From Candidatus Gastranaerophilales bacterium (lineage in GTDB: Bacteria; Cyanobacteriota; Vampirovibrionia; Gastranaerophilales; Gastranaerophilaceae), in assembly GCA_944324235.1 (NCBI GenBank), contig CALUVN010000017.1:1-41348 (forward strand): 41,348 bases of DNA, read 5' to 3'. The notes beneath the pieces were generated by a model. It was not told where the DNA came from. It made no database searches and saw nothing but the letters and a program-made list of their open reading frames with translations. Positions 1-8,950 of the stretch are shown here, in pieces (within the stretch, counting starts at the first letter, position 1; every line of letters begins with the position of its first letter). Made by a program: the position numbers and the translations under genes.

Positions 1-1463
1 TTATAAATATAGTTCCCTAATTCATATTGTTGACTTGAATCTGCATCGTCTTCAAAAGCTTCTATAAAGTCTTCGGCATCGTCTGAATTATCTTCAATAG
101 GATTATATTTGTATTTATTCTTTTCACTTGTATAATAGTGGTCCATAACTTCTATAATATTATCGGCATTTAAACTTTTTATTGCAGCTTTTAATTTGCC
201 ATCATTTGTGCCGCCGAAAAAGGTATCTTCACCGTTAACTGCATCAGCAAATGTATTGCTGATATTTTCTACGTTTTTGTTGAAAGCTAATCTTGCTTGC
301 GTTACGGCATCAACATCTGCCGTAAATTGTGTTCGTGCTTGAGCATCTGCTTGAGCTTTGTTGTGAGCCTCAATTCTTTCTTTTGCAGATTTCATTGCAT
401 TTTCTGCGGCTTCAATAGAATCGGCGGTACCGGTTCTGTCTGTAATTTCTCCGTTTACAACGTCTTTGAATGCAACTTTTATTTTACCATCATCTCCTGC
501 TGACATACCTTCAGGAATATTTTCACCGTAGACAATTTTGAGGTTTTCTTCTGCGTCAGCTTTAGTTGTTGCTGTTAATTTTTTAGTCTCAGCTTGCAAT
601 GTTTCAATATTATCGTATGTTTTTGTTTCTTTTACTGATTTACCGTCTTTAATAACTGTAACTTCGCGGGTTAATTTGCCGTCATCTCCTGCGGTTACTG
701 ATGCCGGAACATTTTCACCGTATACTGTTGACAGGTTGGCTGTTGCTTCTTCTTTTGTTGTTGCTTTAGTTGATAATGCTGCTGTAACATCAGGATCACT
801 GTCTCCATCTACATCTGTATCAGAATCACTGTCGCTGTCCCCGTCAACTTTGCCATCATCTCCGCCGTCGTCTGCGCCGTCAACTGCGTCGTCATCATCG
901 GCTTTGTTTTGTTCGGCAACTTCTGCAATCAGTTCTTTTATTTTTGTATCAATTTCTGTTTTTTCACCCATCAAGGCTTCAAAATCATCATAAACTTTTT
1001 GCCAATCTTTATCAGTTTTCATTTCAGGTTTCATTTTTTCGATTTTTGCCTGAAGTTCTTCTATCTTTCTGATTTGTTCTTTGATTGTTGTTTTTTGTGC
1101 TTCTGTTACACCTTCCTGTGTCAGCATTTTTTCAAGGTTTTCTTTTGTTGAATCCAAGGTTGTTAATGCTGTTTCAGCTTTTGCAAAACGGCGTTGGTTC
1201 ATCGTCATATTTACGTAGGAATCTGCGGATGGTGCATTCATCATAGGAGTCATCATAAACGGATTCATTGGAATGCCATAATTTACCATTCCATTGATTG
1301 CTTGAAAGTTATATGCTTGCCATGGAGCCATATCCATTATGGAATTCATATTGAATTGAACACCGTTTCCCCAGCTTGATGTCCAGCCATAAGGACCGCC
1401 TGCGTGTTGTATTGTCCAATTCATCAGCAAATTGTTCATATCATTGTTGTATTGCCATCCCAT
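1..1463 (-). CDS. Large acidic repeat-containing protein, C-terminus beyond window (partial)
   Basis: I do not recognise this protein. An open frame runs from an ATG at 1463, preceded by an AGGAG ribosome site, to the left edge with no stop, giving 487 visible residues. The first ~90 residues are rich in Met, Asn, Trp and Gly and carry no signal peptide. Next come a Lys/Glu-rich predicted coiled coil (about 95-195) and a very acidic Asp/Gly/Ser linker (about 196-235). Then there are two copies of a repeat of about 70-80 residues, each centred on YGEN(V/I)P...AGDDGK. An Ala/Gln-rich helical stretch and an acidic tail follow. The open frames on the opposite strand look like shadows of its biased composition. 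The acidic linker and repeats suggest a structural, surface or scaffold protein, but that is a guess from composition. Confidence 0.75.
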   Translation of the reverse strand, partial: MGWQYNNDMNNLLMNWTIQHAGGPYGWTSSWGNGVQFNMNSIMDMAPWQAYNFQAINGMVNYGIPMNPFMMTPMMNAPSADSYVNMTMNQRRFAKAETALTTLDSTKENLEKMLTQEGVTEAQKTTIKEQIRKIEELQAKIEKMKPEMKTDKDWQKVYDDFEALMGEKTEIDTKIKELIAEVAEQNKADDDDAVDGADDGGDDGKVDGDSDSDSDTDVDGDSDPDVTAALSTKATTKEEATANLSTVYGENVPASVTAGDDGKLTREVTVIKDGKSVKETKTYDNIETLQAETKKLTATTKADAEENLKIVYGENIPEGMSAGDDGKIKVAFKDVVNGEITDRTGTADSIEAAENAMKSAKERIEAHNKAQADAQARTQFTADVDAVTQARLAFNKNVENISNTFADAVNGEDTFFGGTNDGKLKAAIKSLNADNIIEVMDHYYTSEKNKYKYNPIEDNSDDAEDFIEAFEDDADSSQQYELGNYIY

Positions 1464-1532
1464 GACAAAATCTCCTCGTTTTTTCCTTGCTATTTATATA
1501 AAGTTATTTATTTTATTAAAATTGCGTTAATA

Positions 1533-2192
1533 TTAAGAAATGTTACAAGGCGTAAGGAGTTTTATAATATCATCTCTTGAGATTTCGGGGTTAATTTCTT
1601 TTATTGATGTAATTGAATCAGTGTTTATATCTTCCTTAAAGATTTCAGTAAGAAGTTCTTTGTTGTAATCGTATAGTATAGAGCCGTGCTGGAGAATGTA
1701 TCCGCCTTTTCTGAACTGTGCCGAACCTATGAGTTTTTTACCTTTATAACAGAGGTCTGCACCTGTGGATACAAGCATGCAATAATCAACGTTGTGAGAA
1801 GATTTTTTTGTACCGCCAAATTCAAGTTCTATACCAAGTGTTGCAAATCTGTCAATGAGAATTTGTGAAATATCTTTGTATGAACCGTTTACATTTTCTC
1901 CGTGCGGTAATATAGCGGCAGGAGTTATATAGCTGTATGTGATTTCGTCATCGTGCAGCAGTGCTCTTCCTCCAGTGAGGCGTCTTATTGCGTCAATATT
2001 TTTTTTATGAAGAAGTGCGTAGTCAATAAAATCGTCTTTCTGGTTGCGGCCTAATGAAACACACGCCGGCGACCAGCCGTAAAGCCTGAATACGGGTTCT
2101 GTAAATTGCTTTTTTATTGCTAAGTCCAATAATGCATCGTCAAGCTGCATATTCTTACTGCCGGTATTAACTTCGTAAGGAATAAATTTCAT
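1533..2192 (-). CDS. lipM: Octanoyltransferase LipM-like (lipoate/biotin ligase fold)
   Basis: This is a 219-residue BPL/LplA/LipB-family enzyme, predicted to move octanoyl groups from acyl carrier protein to lipoyl domains or GcvH in the cytoplasm. The family signature RRLTGGRALLHDDEITYS lies at residues 70-87, and the GKKLIGSAQ lysine motif at 151-159 (K153 the likely catalytic lysine). Cys138 falls at the spacing from that motif where LipM octanoyltransferases have their acyl-thioester cysteine, which favours LipM over ATP-dependent lipoate ligase. The protein is shorter than classical LplA and lacks its C-terminal accessory domain. It begins one base after the stop of the upstream gene, so it is probably translated from the same transcript as the two secreted paralogues. 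LplA-like ligase is the main alternative. Confidence 0.82.
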   Translation of the reverse strand: MKFIPYEVNTGSKNMQLDDALLDLAIKKQFTEPVFRLYGWSPACVSLGRNQKDDFIDYALLHKKNIDAIRRLTGGRALLHDDEITYSYITPAAILPHGENVNGSYKDISQILIDRFATLGIELEFGGTKKSSHNVDYCMLVSTGADLCYKGKKLIGSAQFRKGGYILQHGSILYDYNKELLTEIFKEDINTDSITSIKEINPEISRDDIIKLLTPCNIS

Positions 2193-2193
2193 A

Positions 2194-3105
2194 TTATTTT
2201 TTCTTTTCTCTGTCTTTTAAATTTTTTTCAAATTGTGAAAACACATCATTTCCGACAAACTGTTCTAATGCTGCGCGTTTGGAATAAAAGTCCGCATTAG
2301 CTTTTCTTTGTGTATCCAGTGCATTTCTGTAGTAGGCATCTGTTATCAAAATTACTTCCCGGGACATATCCTGTGATATGTCATAATTTTTTTTGCGTTG
2401 TTCTGTCATTTTTGAGACAAGCTGTAATTTTTCGCGTGCGGTCATATAGTCATAATATAGATTAACAGTTTTTTGTTGCAGGTCTTCTATTTTCCTGACA
2501 AGAATAATCATATCTGCATCTGTAACACGTGTGTATTTGTAGTTAAGTGCTTTTGTATCCTGTGTCATAATGCCGAGCATGTTTCCTCCGATTAAAGCAC
2601 CGCTTGCTAAAAGAGGATTTCCCATACCTGCTCCCACAAGGGTTGACATTCCGGCTATCGTTGTCAGAATTTTTTTAACTGATTTTTCATTAGGTTTATT
2701 TTCGTCAGGATTGGCAAGTTTGTACAGTGCAAAATTTATTACGTCGCTTTTAGATGCAGCTCCTTGCCATAAAAGGGTCAAATCTTCCATCATATCATTT
2801 TGTTGCAGTTCAATTTCCGTTGCAATTTCTTTTGACATTTTTTTTATGCTTAAGTCGGCATATGTTATGTCTTCAATGTTATAACTTTCTTTGTTTGATT
2901 CGTCTATTTTTTCTTTTTCAACGTGAGCTTTTGGGATACTTTGTAAATCTTCAACTGCGTTTACATATCTTTTTTCAGGAGTGTCTGTTAATCCTACGCG
3001 GAAAGCCGGAGGTTTGGGCGCGTTTATATCCGCATAATCCACTGCATAAACAGCGGTTTGTATGAGGAATATTGATAAAATCAGTGCACTTGTAAGTCTT
3101 TTCAT
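2194..3105 (-). CDS. Secreted helical protein, paralogue B
   Basis: No known family is recognised. The 303-residue protein starts with a clear signal peptide: KR, a hydrophobic core, then AVYA about residue 21. A Lys/Glu-rich helical region follows, then a small Gly/Ala-rich hydrophobic segment at about 150-180, then a long predicted coiled coil to a very basic C-terminus (REKKK). The middle of the protein matches the upstream gene: LW-x-G followed by VI-(N/E)-FAL-(Y/K)-KLA, then a hydrophobic patch, then T-D-(A/T)-(D/E)-MI and N-(L/A)-YY-(D/N)-Y. The two are therefore tandem duplicates. Start and upstream stop overlap as TAATG. Helical content and export suggest a periplasmic or envelope component, with periplasmic-adaptor or outer-membrane-factor-like helices as one speculative option. 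Confidence 0.75.
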   Translation of the reverse strand: MKRLTSALILSIFLIQTAVYAVDYADINAPKPPAFRVGLTDTPEKRYVNAVEDLQSIPKAHVEKEKIDESNKESYNIEDITYADLSIKKMSKEIATEIELQQNDMMEDLTLLWQGAASKSDVINFALYKLANPDENKPNEKSVKKILTTIAGMSTLVGAGMGNPLLASGALIGGNMLGIMTQDTKALNYKYTRVTDADMIILVRKIEDLQQKTVNLYYDYMTAREKLQLVSKMTEQRKKNYDISQDMSREVILITDAYYRNALDTQRKANADFYSKRAALEQFVGNDVFSQFEKNLKDREKKK

Positions 3106-3935
3106 TATTTTACCCTTGCCTTTTCTCCGACTAATGTAGCATTGTAATTGTATTGATAGAGGTTCAGTTTATCTACAACTTTTTTGCCTGCAAGACGTTG
3201 TAACTCAAGATGATATTTTTTTGCCTGCTGCATATAGTAGAATTCTTCTATCTGCATATCGTCGTATAGTGATGAGGATATTGTAATTTCCAGAAGATCA
3301 TCATTTGCTATTGCGTTTGAATAATTCTTGTTATACAAAAGCAGTTTTGCTCGTGTTTCTTTTAACTGTGACAGCGTGCTTTTATAATTGTAATAGGCAT
3401 TAATTATTTTATCCTGAAGTTCTTCCACTAATCCGGCAAGTTCAATCATCTCTGTATCCGTAAGCGGAATTTCTTGCGGAATATTTTTTCTGTTGATAAG
3501 ACTTTGTGCTAATCTGCCAGCGGCAAATGCCGAAGATTGTACCAGATAGTCAGAACCAACCATATACGGTACAAATGATGCACCTGCGGCTACTGCAGAA
3601 AGTGTTTTTGCCATCAATGACGAGTGAATTCTTCTGGCACTTTCCGGTGTTGCAAGCTTTTTCAGGGCAAATTCTATTACTTTGTTATTTGCGACGGTTC
3701 CGTCCCAGAGATTTTCTATATCTTCAATATCTTTTTCTTTTTGAAGTCGTATTAATTCTTCAACAATAGCTTTATCATTAACCAGTAATGATTCTTTTTG
3801 ATGGAGTTCCGGTTTTTTCAACTCAATTTTTTCGGCTTTTACATTTTCAAGTTGAATGGTTTCTACAGCCATGACTCCCGCCGTGTTTAGCATACTCCCC
3901 AGTATAATCAAAGATATTATAAGCTTTCTTCCCAT
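3105..3935 (-). CDS. Secreted helical protein, paralogue A
   Basis: This is the first gene of a three-gene minus-strand unit (paralogue A, paralogue B, lipM). I place the start at the ATG at 3935 because it gives a well-formed signal peptide (basic GRK, hydrophobic core, ending near GVMA). An in-frame ATG at 3971 would prepend a Cys-rich dozen residues ahead of the signal and has no ribosome site. The mature protein of about 250 residues is mostly helical, with a short hydrophobic Ala/Gly segment mid-way and a coiled coil afterwards. It shares the LW-x-G, FAL-KKLA, T-D-x-EM and N-AYYNY landmarks with its neighbour. No function can be assigned; export to the envelope is the only prediction. 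Confidence 0.72.
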   Translation of the reverse strand: MGRKLIISLIILGSMLNTAGVMAVETIQLENVKAEKIELKKPELHQKESLLVNDKAIVEELIRLQKEKDIEDIENLWDGTVANNKVIEFALKKLATPESARRIHSSLMAKTLSAVAAGASFVPYMVGSDYLVQSSAFAAGRLAQSLINRKNIPQEIPLTDTEMIELAGLVEELQDKIINAYYNYKSTLSQLKETRAKLLLYNKNYSNAIANDDLLEITISSSLYDDMQIEEFYYMQQAKKYHLELQRLAGKKVVDKLNLYQYNYNATLVGEKARVK

Positions 3936-4051
3936 ACTATATTTATAGCACAAGCAGAATAATAAATCCAATGATTGACAAAGTTATACATCCTTGGATT
4001 GTTCAGGCCGCATTGAAAAATAAGTAGAATTTATATAGAAGAGGTAAAGCT

Positions 4052-4813
4052 TTGGTTACTGAAAATATAAACATGAAATCATTGTCTTGCGCAGCCGATA
4101 AACCGTTGGATAAATCAAAATCGCTGTGCCTGATTGCTGATGCTCTCAGAAAAAATTGCTCCTTCAAAGAGGCTGTTTCTAATTATCTGAATGCTATGCT
4201 TATTGATAGAAACAATGCTGATTCTTATCTGGGGCTTGGTATTTGTTATAAAAATTTGAAGATGTATTCCAAGGCCGTTAAGTATCTTGAAAAGGCTACA
4301 GAATTGCGAGAGGATTTTTATCAGGCATATTTTGAGCTGGGACAGTGTCATCTTGCCGAAGGTATTCCGTGCGGTGCTATCAAGAATTTTGTCCGTGCGG
4401 TTCAGATTAATCCAGATAATCCTGAGGCAATTCTGCATCTCGGGATTGCTCATGAATCCTGCGAAGAGTATGATTTAGCCTTAATGATTTTTCAAAAACT
4501 TATTGAAAATTCTCCAAGATATATAAAGGCTTACGAACACAAAGCTGCTCTGTTAATCAAACTTTGCCGTTATAGAGAAGCGTCTGTTTTATTGCATCAA
4601 ATATTGAAAATTAATCCTGACTATTACCGCGCATATATGAACATTGGCGTCTGCTTTGATAAACTCGGCATGCGTTCCGACGCGCAGCGTTATTACAGAA
4701 AATTCCTGCTGAAAAAGCCTAACTCTCATCAGGCACAATTTGTTAAGACAAGAATGGAACGTCTGAAAAATATTAAATCAAACGTGATGCCGTTTACTGT
4801 TGTTGAAGATTAA
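4052..4813 (+). CDS. Tetratricopeptide-repeat protein
   Basis: This is a 253-residue protein made of about six TPR units covering residues 20-235. The canonical pattern (W/Y-LG-x-x-Y/A-P) is seen in stretches such as YLGLGICYKN, YFELGQCHL, LHLGIAHE and YMNIGVCFDKLG, each followed by an A-x-x-x-(Y/F) helix and an acidic/proline turn (INPDN, INPDY). TPR arrays form superhelical protein-protein interaction surfaces. There is no signal peptide, membrane segment or fused catalytic domain, so it is probably a cytoplasmic scaffold. The TTG at 4052 is preferred because GAGGT at 4041-4045 sits six bases upstream; the next in-frame ATG is at 4073. The gene converges on rfbA with only a nine-base gap and no visible terminator. 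Confidence 0.85.
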   Translation: MVTENINMKSLSCAADKPLDKSKSLCLIADALRKNCSFKEAVSNYLNAMLIDRNNADSYLGLGICYKNLKMYSKAVKYLEKATELREDFYQAYFELGQCHLAEGIPCGAIKNFVRAVQINPDNPEAILHLGIAHESCEEYDLALMIFQKLIENSPRYIKAYEHKAALLIKLCRYREASVLLHQILKINPDYYRAYMNIGVCFDKLGMRSDAQRYYRKFLLKKPNSHQAQFVKTRMERLKNIKSNVMPFTVVED

Positions 4814-4822
4814 ATTTAAAGA

Positions 4823-5695
4823 TTACTTATCAAGCATGCGTGCAATGTAGTTATAGTATTCATTGTTCTTAAACTGCGATATGTATTGTGAAAGAACTTC
4901 TTTTGATACAAATCCCATTCTGTATGCAACTTCTTCCAGACAGGCTATTTTAATCCCCTGGTTTTCTTCAATGGTATGGACATACTGGCTTGCCTGAAGC
5001 AGTGAATGATGAGTTCCCGTATCAAGCCATGCAAAACCTCTTCCGAGAAGTTCAACGCTTAATTCTCCGTTTTTCAGATAAATATTATTTAAATCTGTAA
5101 TTTCAAGTTCGCCGCGTTCAGAAGGTTTTAGCGATTTTGCGTATTCAACGACTCTGTTATCATAAAAATATAAGCCCGTAACCGCGTAATTTGATTTAGG
5201 CGATTTCGGTTTTTCTTCTATTGAAACGGCTTTTCCGTTTTGGTCAAATTCAACAACCCCGAATCTTTGCGGATCTTTTACCGGATATCCGAAGATAGTT
5301 GCTCCGCCTTTTGCTGTTGCCTTTACGACTTTTTTTAATGTGCCTGAAAAACCCGGACCGTAGAAAATATTGTCACCCAATATTAAAACGACATCGTCCG
5401 AACCTATAAATTTTTCTCCGAGAATAAAAGCCTGTGCCAGTCCGTCAGGGCTTGGCTGTTCTTTATACGAAAATTTCACCCCGAATTGTTCGCCGCTTCC
5501 GAGAAGTTTTTTAAAATTCGGCAAATCCTGCGGCGTTGAGATTATAAGAATTTCACGGATACCGGCTAGCATAAGAACTGATATAGGATGGTATATCATC
5601 GGTTTATCATAAATAGGCAGAAGCTGTTTTGAGACTGCGATTGTACTCGGATGTAATCTTGAACCTGCACCGCCTGCCAGAACTATACCTTTCAT
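4823..5695 (-). CDS. rfbA: Glucose-1-phosphate thymidylyltransferase
   Basis: RfbA (RmlA) makes dTDP-glucose from dTTP and glucose 1-phosphate, the first step of dTDP-L-rhamnose synthesis in the cytoplasm. The 290-residue length is typical. The nucleotidyltransferase signature [16 protein letters not shown] is at residues 3-18, followed by [16 protein letters not shown]. The metal/phosphate motif ILGDNIFYG and the sugar-site [20 protein letters not shown] are both present. It is the last gene of the rfbCBDA unit; its ATG overlaps the rfbD stop by one base (TAATG), implying translational coupling. Confidence 0.97.
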   Translation of the reverse strand: MKGIVLAGGAGSRLHPSTIAVSKQLLPIYDKPMIYHPISVLMLAGIREILIISTPQDLPNFKKLLGSGEQFGVKFSYKEQPSPDGLAQAFILGEKFIGSDDVVLILGDNIFYGPGFSGTLKKVVKATAKGGATIFGYPVKDPQRFGVVEFDQNGKAVSIEEKPKSPKSNYAVTGLYFYDNRVVEYAKSLKPSERGELEITDLNNIYLKNGELSVELLGRGFAWLDTGTHHSLLQASQYVHTIEENQGIKIACLEEVAYRMGFVSKEVLSQYISQFKNNEYYNYIARMLDK

Positions 5696-6528
5696 TATAC
5701 TTCCGCCTCCTCAAAATTTCTTAATGCAATGTAATCGTGCAAAGCAGCTTCCCAGTTTCTGCATAATTTGCCGTTATCCATTACGCTGTATTTCGGACGT
5801 TTTGCCGGACGCGGGTATTCTTCCGTCGTACAAGGGTGCAGATTTACTGATAATTTCATTTGCGAGAATATTTCTTTTGCAAATCCGTACCAGCTTGTCT
5901 GACCGCTTCCGCAAACGTGATACGTACCGTATGGCATAGAAAGAAGTTTTAGTAGCCCGTTTGCAAGTTCAACAGTCCACGTCGGGCAGCCTATCTGGTC
6001 GTCAACCACTTTGATTTCATCTTTTGAGGCTAGAGAAATCATTGTTTCAACGAAATTTTTGCCGTAATGTCCGTAAAGCCAGCTTGTTCTGGCAATATAA
6101 TATTTTTTGCAATATTTTTTAACGGCTTCTTCTCCGCCGAGTTTGGTTTTACCGTAAACTGTCTGTGGATTCGGGGTGTCTTCAGGAGTGTACGGGCTTG
6201 TTTTTGTTCCGTCAAACACATAGTCTGTGGAGATGTATACGAGCGGAATATCAAGTTCACCGCAAACTTTTGCAAGATTTTCAGTCCCTTTAACGTTGAT
6301 TAATTCGGCTTTTTCAGGTTCTTCCTCTGCCTTGTCAACATTTGTGTATGCGGCACAATGGATAACAAAATCAGGATGTGTTTTGGAGATAACTTCTTTT
6401 ACAAGGTCTCCGTTTGTAATATCCATATTCTCCGTATCAGTTTCAATGACAAACGCGCCGATGTCTTCAAGTATAGGGCTTAAGTCCTGCCCCAGCATGC
6501 CGTTTGCTCCTGTTAGTAGAACTTTCAT
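5695..6528 (-). CDS. rfbD: dTDP-4-dehydrorhamnose reductase
   Basis: RfbD (RmlD) reduces dTDP-4-keto-L-rhamnose to dTDP-L-rhamnose with NAD(P)H, the final step of the pathway. It is an extended short-chain dehydrogenase: the Rossmann motif [14 protein letters not shown] is at the N-terminus. The catalytic motif is Y-x-x-x-K as [10 protein letters not shown], preceded by [10 protein letters not shown]. Substrate-side residues RTSWLYG are also present. The start is ATG at 6528, five bases after AAGGAG; the TTG one codon upstream would lie too close to that site. The 277-residue length is slightly short but normal for the family. Confidence 0.96.
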   Translation of the reverse strand: MKVLLTGANGMLGQDLSPILEDIGAFVIETDTENMDITNGDLVKEVISKTHPDFVIHCAAYTNVDKAEEEPEKAELINVKGTENLAKVCGELDIPLVYISTDYVFDGTKTSPYTPEDTPNPQTVYGKTKLGGEEAVKKYCKKYYIARTSWLYGHYGKNFVETMISLASKDEIKVVDDQIGCPTWTVELANGLLKLLSMPYGTYHVCGSGQTSWYGFAKEIFSQMKLSVNLHPCTTEEYPRPAKRPKYSVMDNGKLCRNWEAALHDYIALRNFEEAEV

Positions 6529-6537
6529 CAAAACTCC

Positions 6538-7533
6538 TTAACTTGCGAAATAATCAAAGTATTCTTTTTTCGTTTCCATTGAACCAAGCCATTGTTGATT
6601 ATTTAAATACCAGTCTATTGTACGCTTGATGCCCTCTTCAAATGTGACTGAAGGATGCCAGCCGAGTTCTGACTGAATTTTGTCACTGCAAATAGCATAG
6701 CGTTTATCATGACCGAGACGGTCTTTTACATATTGGATAGAACTTTCGTCTTTTCCCATAGCTTCAAGGATTAAGTGTGTAATTTCAAGGTTAGTCTTTT
6801 CGTTATTGCCTCCGATATTGTAGACTTCACCTACTCTTCCGTTATGAAGTACAGCATCTATTGCGGAGCAGTGGTCATAAACATAAAGCCAGTCACGTAC
6901 ATTTAATCCGTCACCATATACCGGAACTTTTTCTCCTCGAAGAAGCTGGGAAATGAAATACGGGATTAATTTTTCCGGATACTGGTACGGGCCGTAATTG
7001 TTGGAACATCTTGTAATTAATACAGGCATCCCGTATGTTTCGTAATATGATCTGACAAGCAAGTCTGCGCTGGCTTTTGATGCAGAATAAGGCGAATTAG
7101 GCGCAAGAGGAGTTTCTTCGGTAAAATAACCGGTTTTCCCTAGTGTGCCATAGACTTCATCCGTTGATACCTGTAAAAATCTTTGAACATTAAAGTGTTT
7201 TGCACATTGTAATAAATTCAACGTGCCGCGGATATTTGTTTCAACAAAAATTTCAGGACCTGTAATGGAACGGTCAACGTGGGATTCTGCTGCAAAATTT
7301 ATAACGGTATCAATATCTTCTGCCATAAGCATAGAAACAAGTTCGTTATTACAAATGTTGCCTCTTACAAACAAATGGTTAGGATTATCTTTAACATCAT
7401 CAAGATTTTCAAGATTTCCGGCATAAGTAAGTGCGTCAAGGTTAACTATTTTGTATTCCGGATATTTGTTAAGTATGTATCGTACAAAGCAGCTTCCTAT
7501 AAATCCGGCTCCGCCTGTTACAAGTAATTTCAT
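6538..7533 (-). CDS. rfbB: dTDP-glucose 4,6-dehydratase
   Basis: RfbB (RmlB) converts dTDP-glucose to dTDP-4-keto-6-deoxyglucose using bound NAD. The 331-residue protein has the N-terminal GGAGFIGS dinucleotide motif, then NFAAESHVDRS. The catalytic Thr-Asp-Glu is seen in STDEVYG, and the YxxxK pair in YSASKASADLLVRSY. RCSNNYGPYQYPEKLIP is characteristic of this enzyme as opposed to other NDP-sugar epimerases. A strong AGGAGG site precedes the ATG. The start overlaps the rfbC stop as ATGA. Order C-B-D-A with tight overlaps indicates one transcript. Confidence 0.97.
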   Translation of the reverse strand: MKLLVTGGAGFIGSCFVRYILNKYPEYKIVNLDALTYAGNLENLDDVKDNPNHLFVRGNICNNELVSMLMAEDIDTVINFAAESHVDRSITGPEIFVETNIRGTLNLLQCAKHFNVQRFLQVSTDEVYGTLGKTGYFTEETPLAPNSPYSASKASADLLVRSYYETYGMPVLITRCSNNYGPYQYPEKLIPYFISQLLRGEKVPVYGDGLNVRDWLYVYDHCSAIDAVLHNGRVGEVYNIGGNNEKTNLEITHLILEAMGKDESSIQYVKDRLGHDKRYAICSDKIQSELGWHPSVTFEEGIKRTIDWYLNNQQWLGSMETKKEYFDYFAS

Positions 7534-8141
7534 ATAACCTCCTGTTTCATACCAGCGTTTGTCAAATCCAGCTGATTTCTATAATAAATCAGCTCATCTT
7601 TATTAATATTTTTCAATGTCGGCTGTTTTTTGTCTTTTTCGCTTAAAACAGGGTCAAAATTAATCCCCCAGTCAACATTAATTTCTCTGTCATTCCATAA
7701 TACGCCGCGATCGTGTTCCGGTGAATATTCTCCTGACGCTTTATAGATTAGTTCAGCCTCATCGGAAAGTACAACAAATCCGTGAGCAAAACCTTCCGGA
7801 ATATAAAGCATATATTTATTATCTTCTGACAATTCTACTCTGACCCACTTTTTAAATGTAGGCGAATTTTTGCGCAAATCTACCGCGACATCATAAATTC
7901 TGCCCCGTACACAGCGGACGAGTTTTGCCTGAAGATGCGGTTCTGCCTGATAATGCAGTCCTCTCAAAACTTTTGCGCCTGATTTGGAATGATTGTCCTG
8001 ATTGAATTCCACATTAATACCGTTTTTTATAAAATCAGATTTTTTGTAGCTTTCAAGAAAAAATCCCCGATTATCCCCAAAAACAACGGGTTTAACCAGA
8101 ATGACGTCTTCTATTTCAAGCGGTTCAAATTCAAACGGCAT
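7530..8141 (-). CDS. rfbC: dTDP-4-dehydrorhamnose 3,5-epimerase
   Basis: RfbC (RmlC) epimerises C3 and C5 of dTDP-4-keto-6-deoxyglucose, the third step of the pathway. It is a cupin-fold homodimer. The conserved N-terminal GDNRGFFLESY, catalytic histidine region QDNHSKS, VLRGLHYQ, and YIPEGFAHGFVVLSD are all visible. The ATG at 8141 is the better start: GGAG sits six bases upstream, whereas the in-frame TTG at 8159 overlaps that same site. This gives 203 residues. It is the promoter-proximal gene of the rfb operon. Product dTDP-L-rhamnose would feed surface glycan synthesis; no rhamnosyltransferase lies beside it. Confidence 0.95.
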   Translation of the reverse strand: MPFEFEPLEIEDVILVKPVVFGDNRGFFLESYKKSDFIKNGINVEFNQDNHSKSGAKVLRGLHYQAEPHLQAKLVRCVRGRIYDVAVDLRKNSPTFKKWVRVELSEDNKYMLYIPEGFAHGFVVLSDEAELIYKASGEYSPEHDRGVLWNDREINVDWGINFDPVLSEKDKKQPTLKNINKDELIYYRNQLDLTNAGMKQEVI

Positions 8142-8213
8142 ATTAAGCTCCTTCAACACAATAATAGCATAAAATTTTCGAACTGTGAAGAGATTTTATA
8201 TACAAAAAACGCC

Positions 8214-8243
8214 TTGACGGATTTTTGCGGCACGTGTTAAAAT
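8214..8243 (+). promoter_or_regulatory. Promoter of tail-fibre-like pair
   Basis: TTGACG at 8214-8219 is followed after 18 bases by TAAAAT at 8238-8243, close to the sigma-70 consensus. It lies in the divergent gap between rfbC and the tail-fibre-like gene and points toward the latter. This implies the phage-like pair is transcribed independently. Confidence 0.55.
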
Positions 8244-8297
8244 TGTATATCACACACAGCAACAAAGAATTGCCGGAAAGGAATTTCAGGCAAATAT

Positions 8298-8930
8298 ATG
8301 AGTACAAATCCTATCGTACCTTATACTTTTGTCCCCGGTACAAAAGCTAAGGCTCAGGAAGTTAACGCAAATTTTGTTTCTATAGCTGACGCAATTCAAA
8401 CAAATAATACGACCTTTACCCAGAAAATTAATGAAATTGAATCTTCGTTAGAGGCTGCTTCTTCAGATACTGAAGAAGAATTATCCGCAATAAATACATC
8501 GCTTACTAATAAAGCTGACAAAAATCTTTCAAATGTCACAACGCTGGCATCTGCATCAGCAAAAGGCATTACGTGGTTTGGAACAGCAACAAGCAATGTT
8601 GCTTCTACGCGTCCTGCTGTTATTGTTACGTCGTATCTTTCAGGTTCTACCTGGTATCGTTTGTATTCGGATAAATGGGTTGAGCAGGGCGGTATTGCTC
8701 AGGCTACGAACACAAAAGATACTGATGTTACTATTACATTCCCGAAAGCTTTTAAAAATACCAACTATTCTTTTTGCTACAGTTCAATGTTGAATGTTGA
8801 CCAGAACACTACTTATTACACAAAATTTGATGTTGGCTGTTATCAGGCTCAGGCCGCAGCTAATATGAAGATAAAAGTGCGCTCTTCATTCAAAAGAGTA
8901 CTATGGTATGCTTGCGGTTATACTAACTAA
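8298..8930 (+). CDS. Phage tail-fibre-like protein
   Basis: This is a 210-residue protein. The N-terminus contains FVPGTKAKAQEVNANF, a module common at the start of phage fibre proteins, followed by a helical stretch (about 30-80). The C-terminal ~110 residues are Thr/Ser/Tyr-rich with WYRLYSDKWVEQGG, a pattern like the receptor-binding tip domains of tail fibres (gp53-like). No signal peptide or membrane segment is seen. AGG lies about eight bases before the ATG. It forms a two-gene unit with the next gene. No capsid, tail-tube, lysis or integrase gene is nearby, so it is an orphan fibre: a prophage relic, a domesticated moron, or part of a tailocin encoded elsewhere. The family call rests on visual resemblance. 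Confidence 0.62.
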   Translation: MSTNPIVPYTFVPGTKAKAQEVNANFVSIADAIQTNNTTFTQKINEIESSLEAASSDTEEELSAINTSLTNKADKNLSNVTTLASASAKGITWFGTATSNVASTRPAVIVTSYLSGSTWYRLYSDKWVEQGGIAQATNTKDTDVTITFPKAFKNTNYSFCYSSMLNVDQNTTYYTKFDVGCYQAQAAANMKIKVRSSFKRVLWYACGYTN

Positions 8931-8950
8931 ATTAACGGAAAGGAAAAATT

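Noticed and set aside
297-1379. Plus-strand open frames opposite the first gene
   Set aside because: They are fragmentary, Ser/Phe/Cys-rich mirror images of a single long minus-strand frame with a good ribosome site.
8141-8159. TTG start for rfbC
   Set aside because: It contains the AGGAG ribosome site that serves the ATG at 8141.
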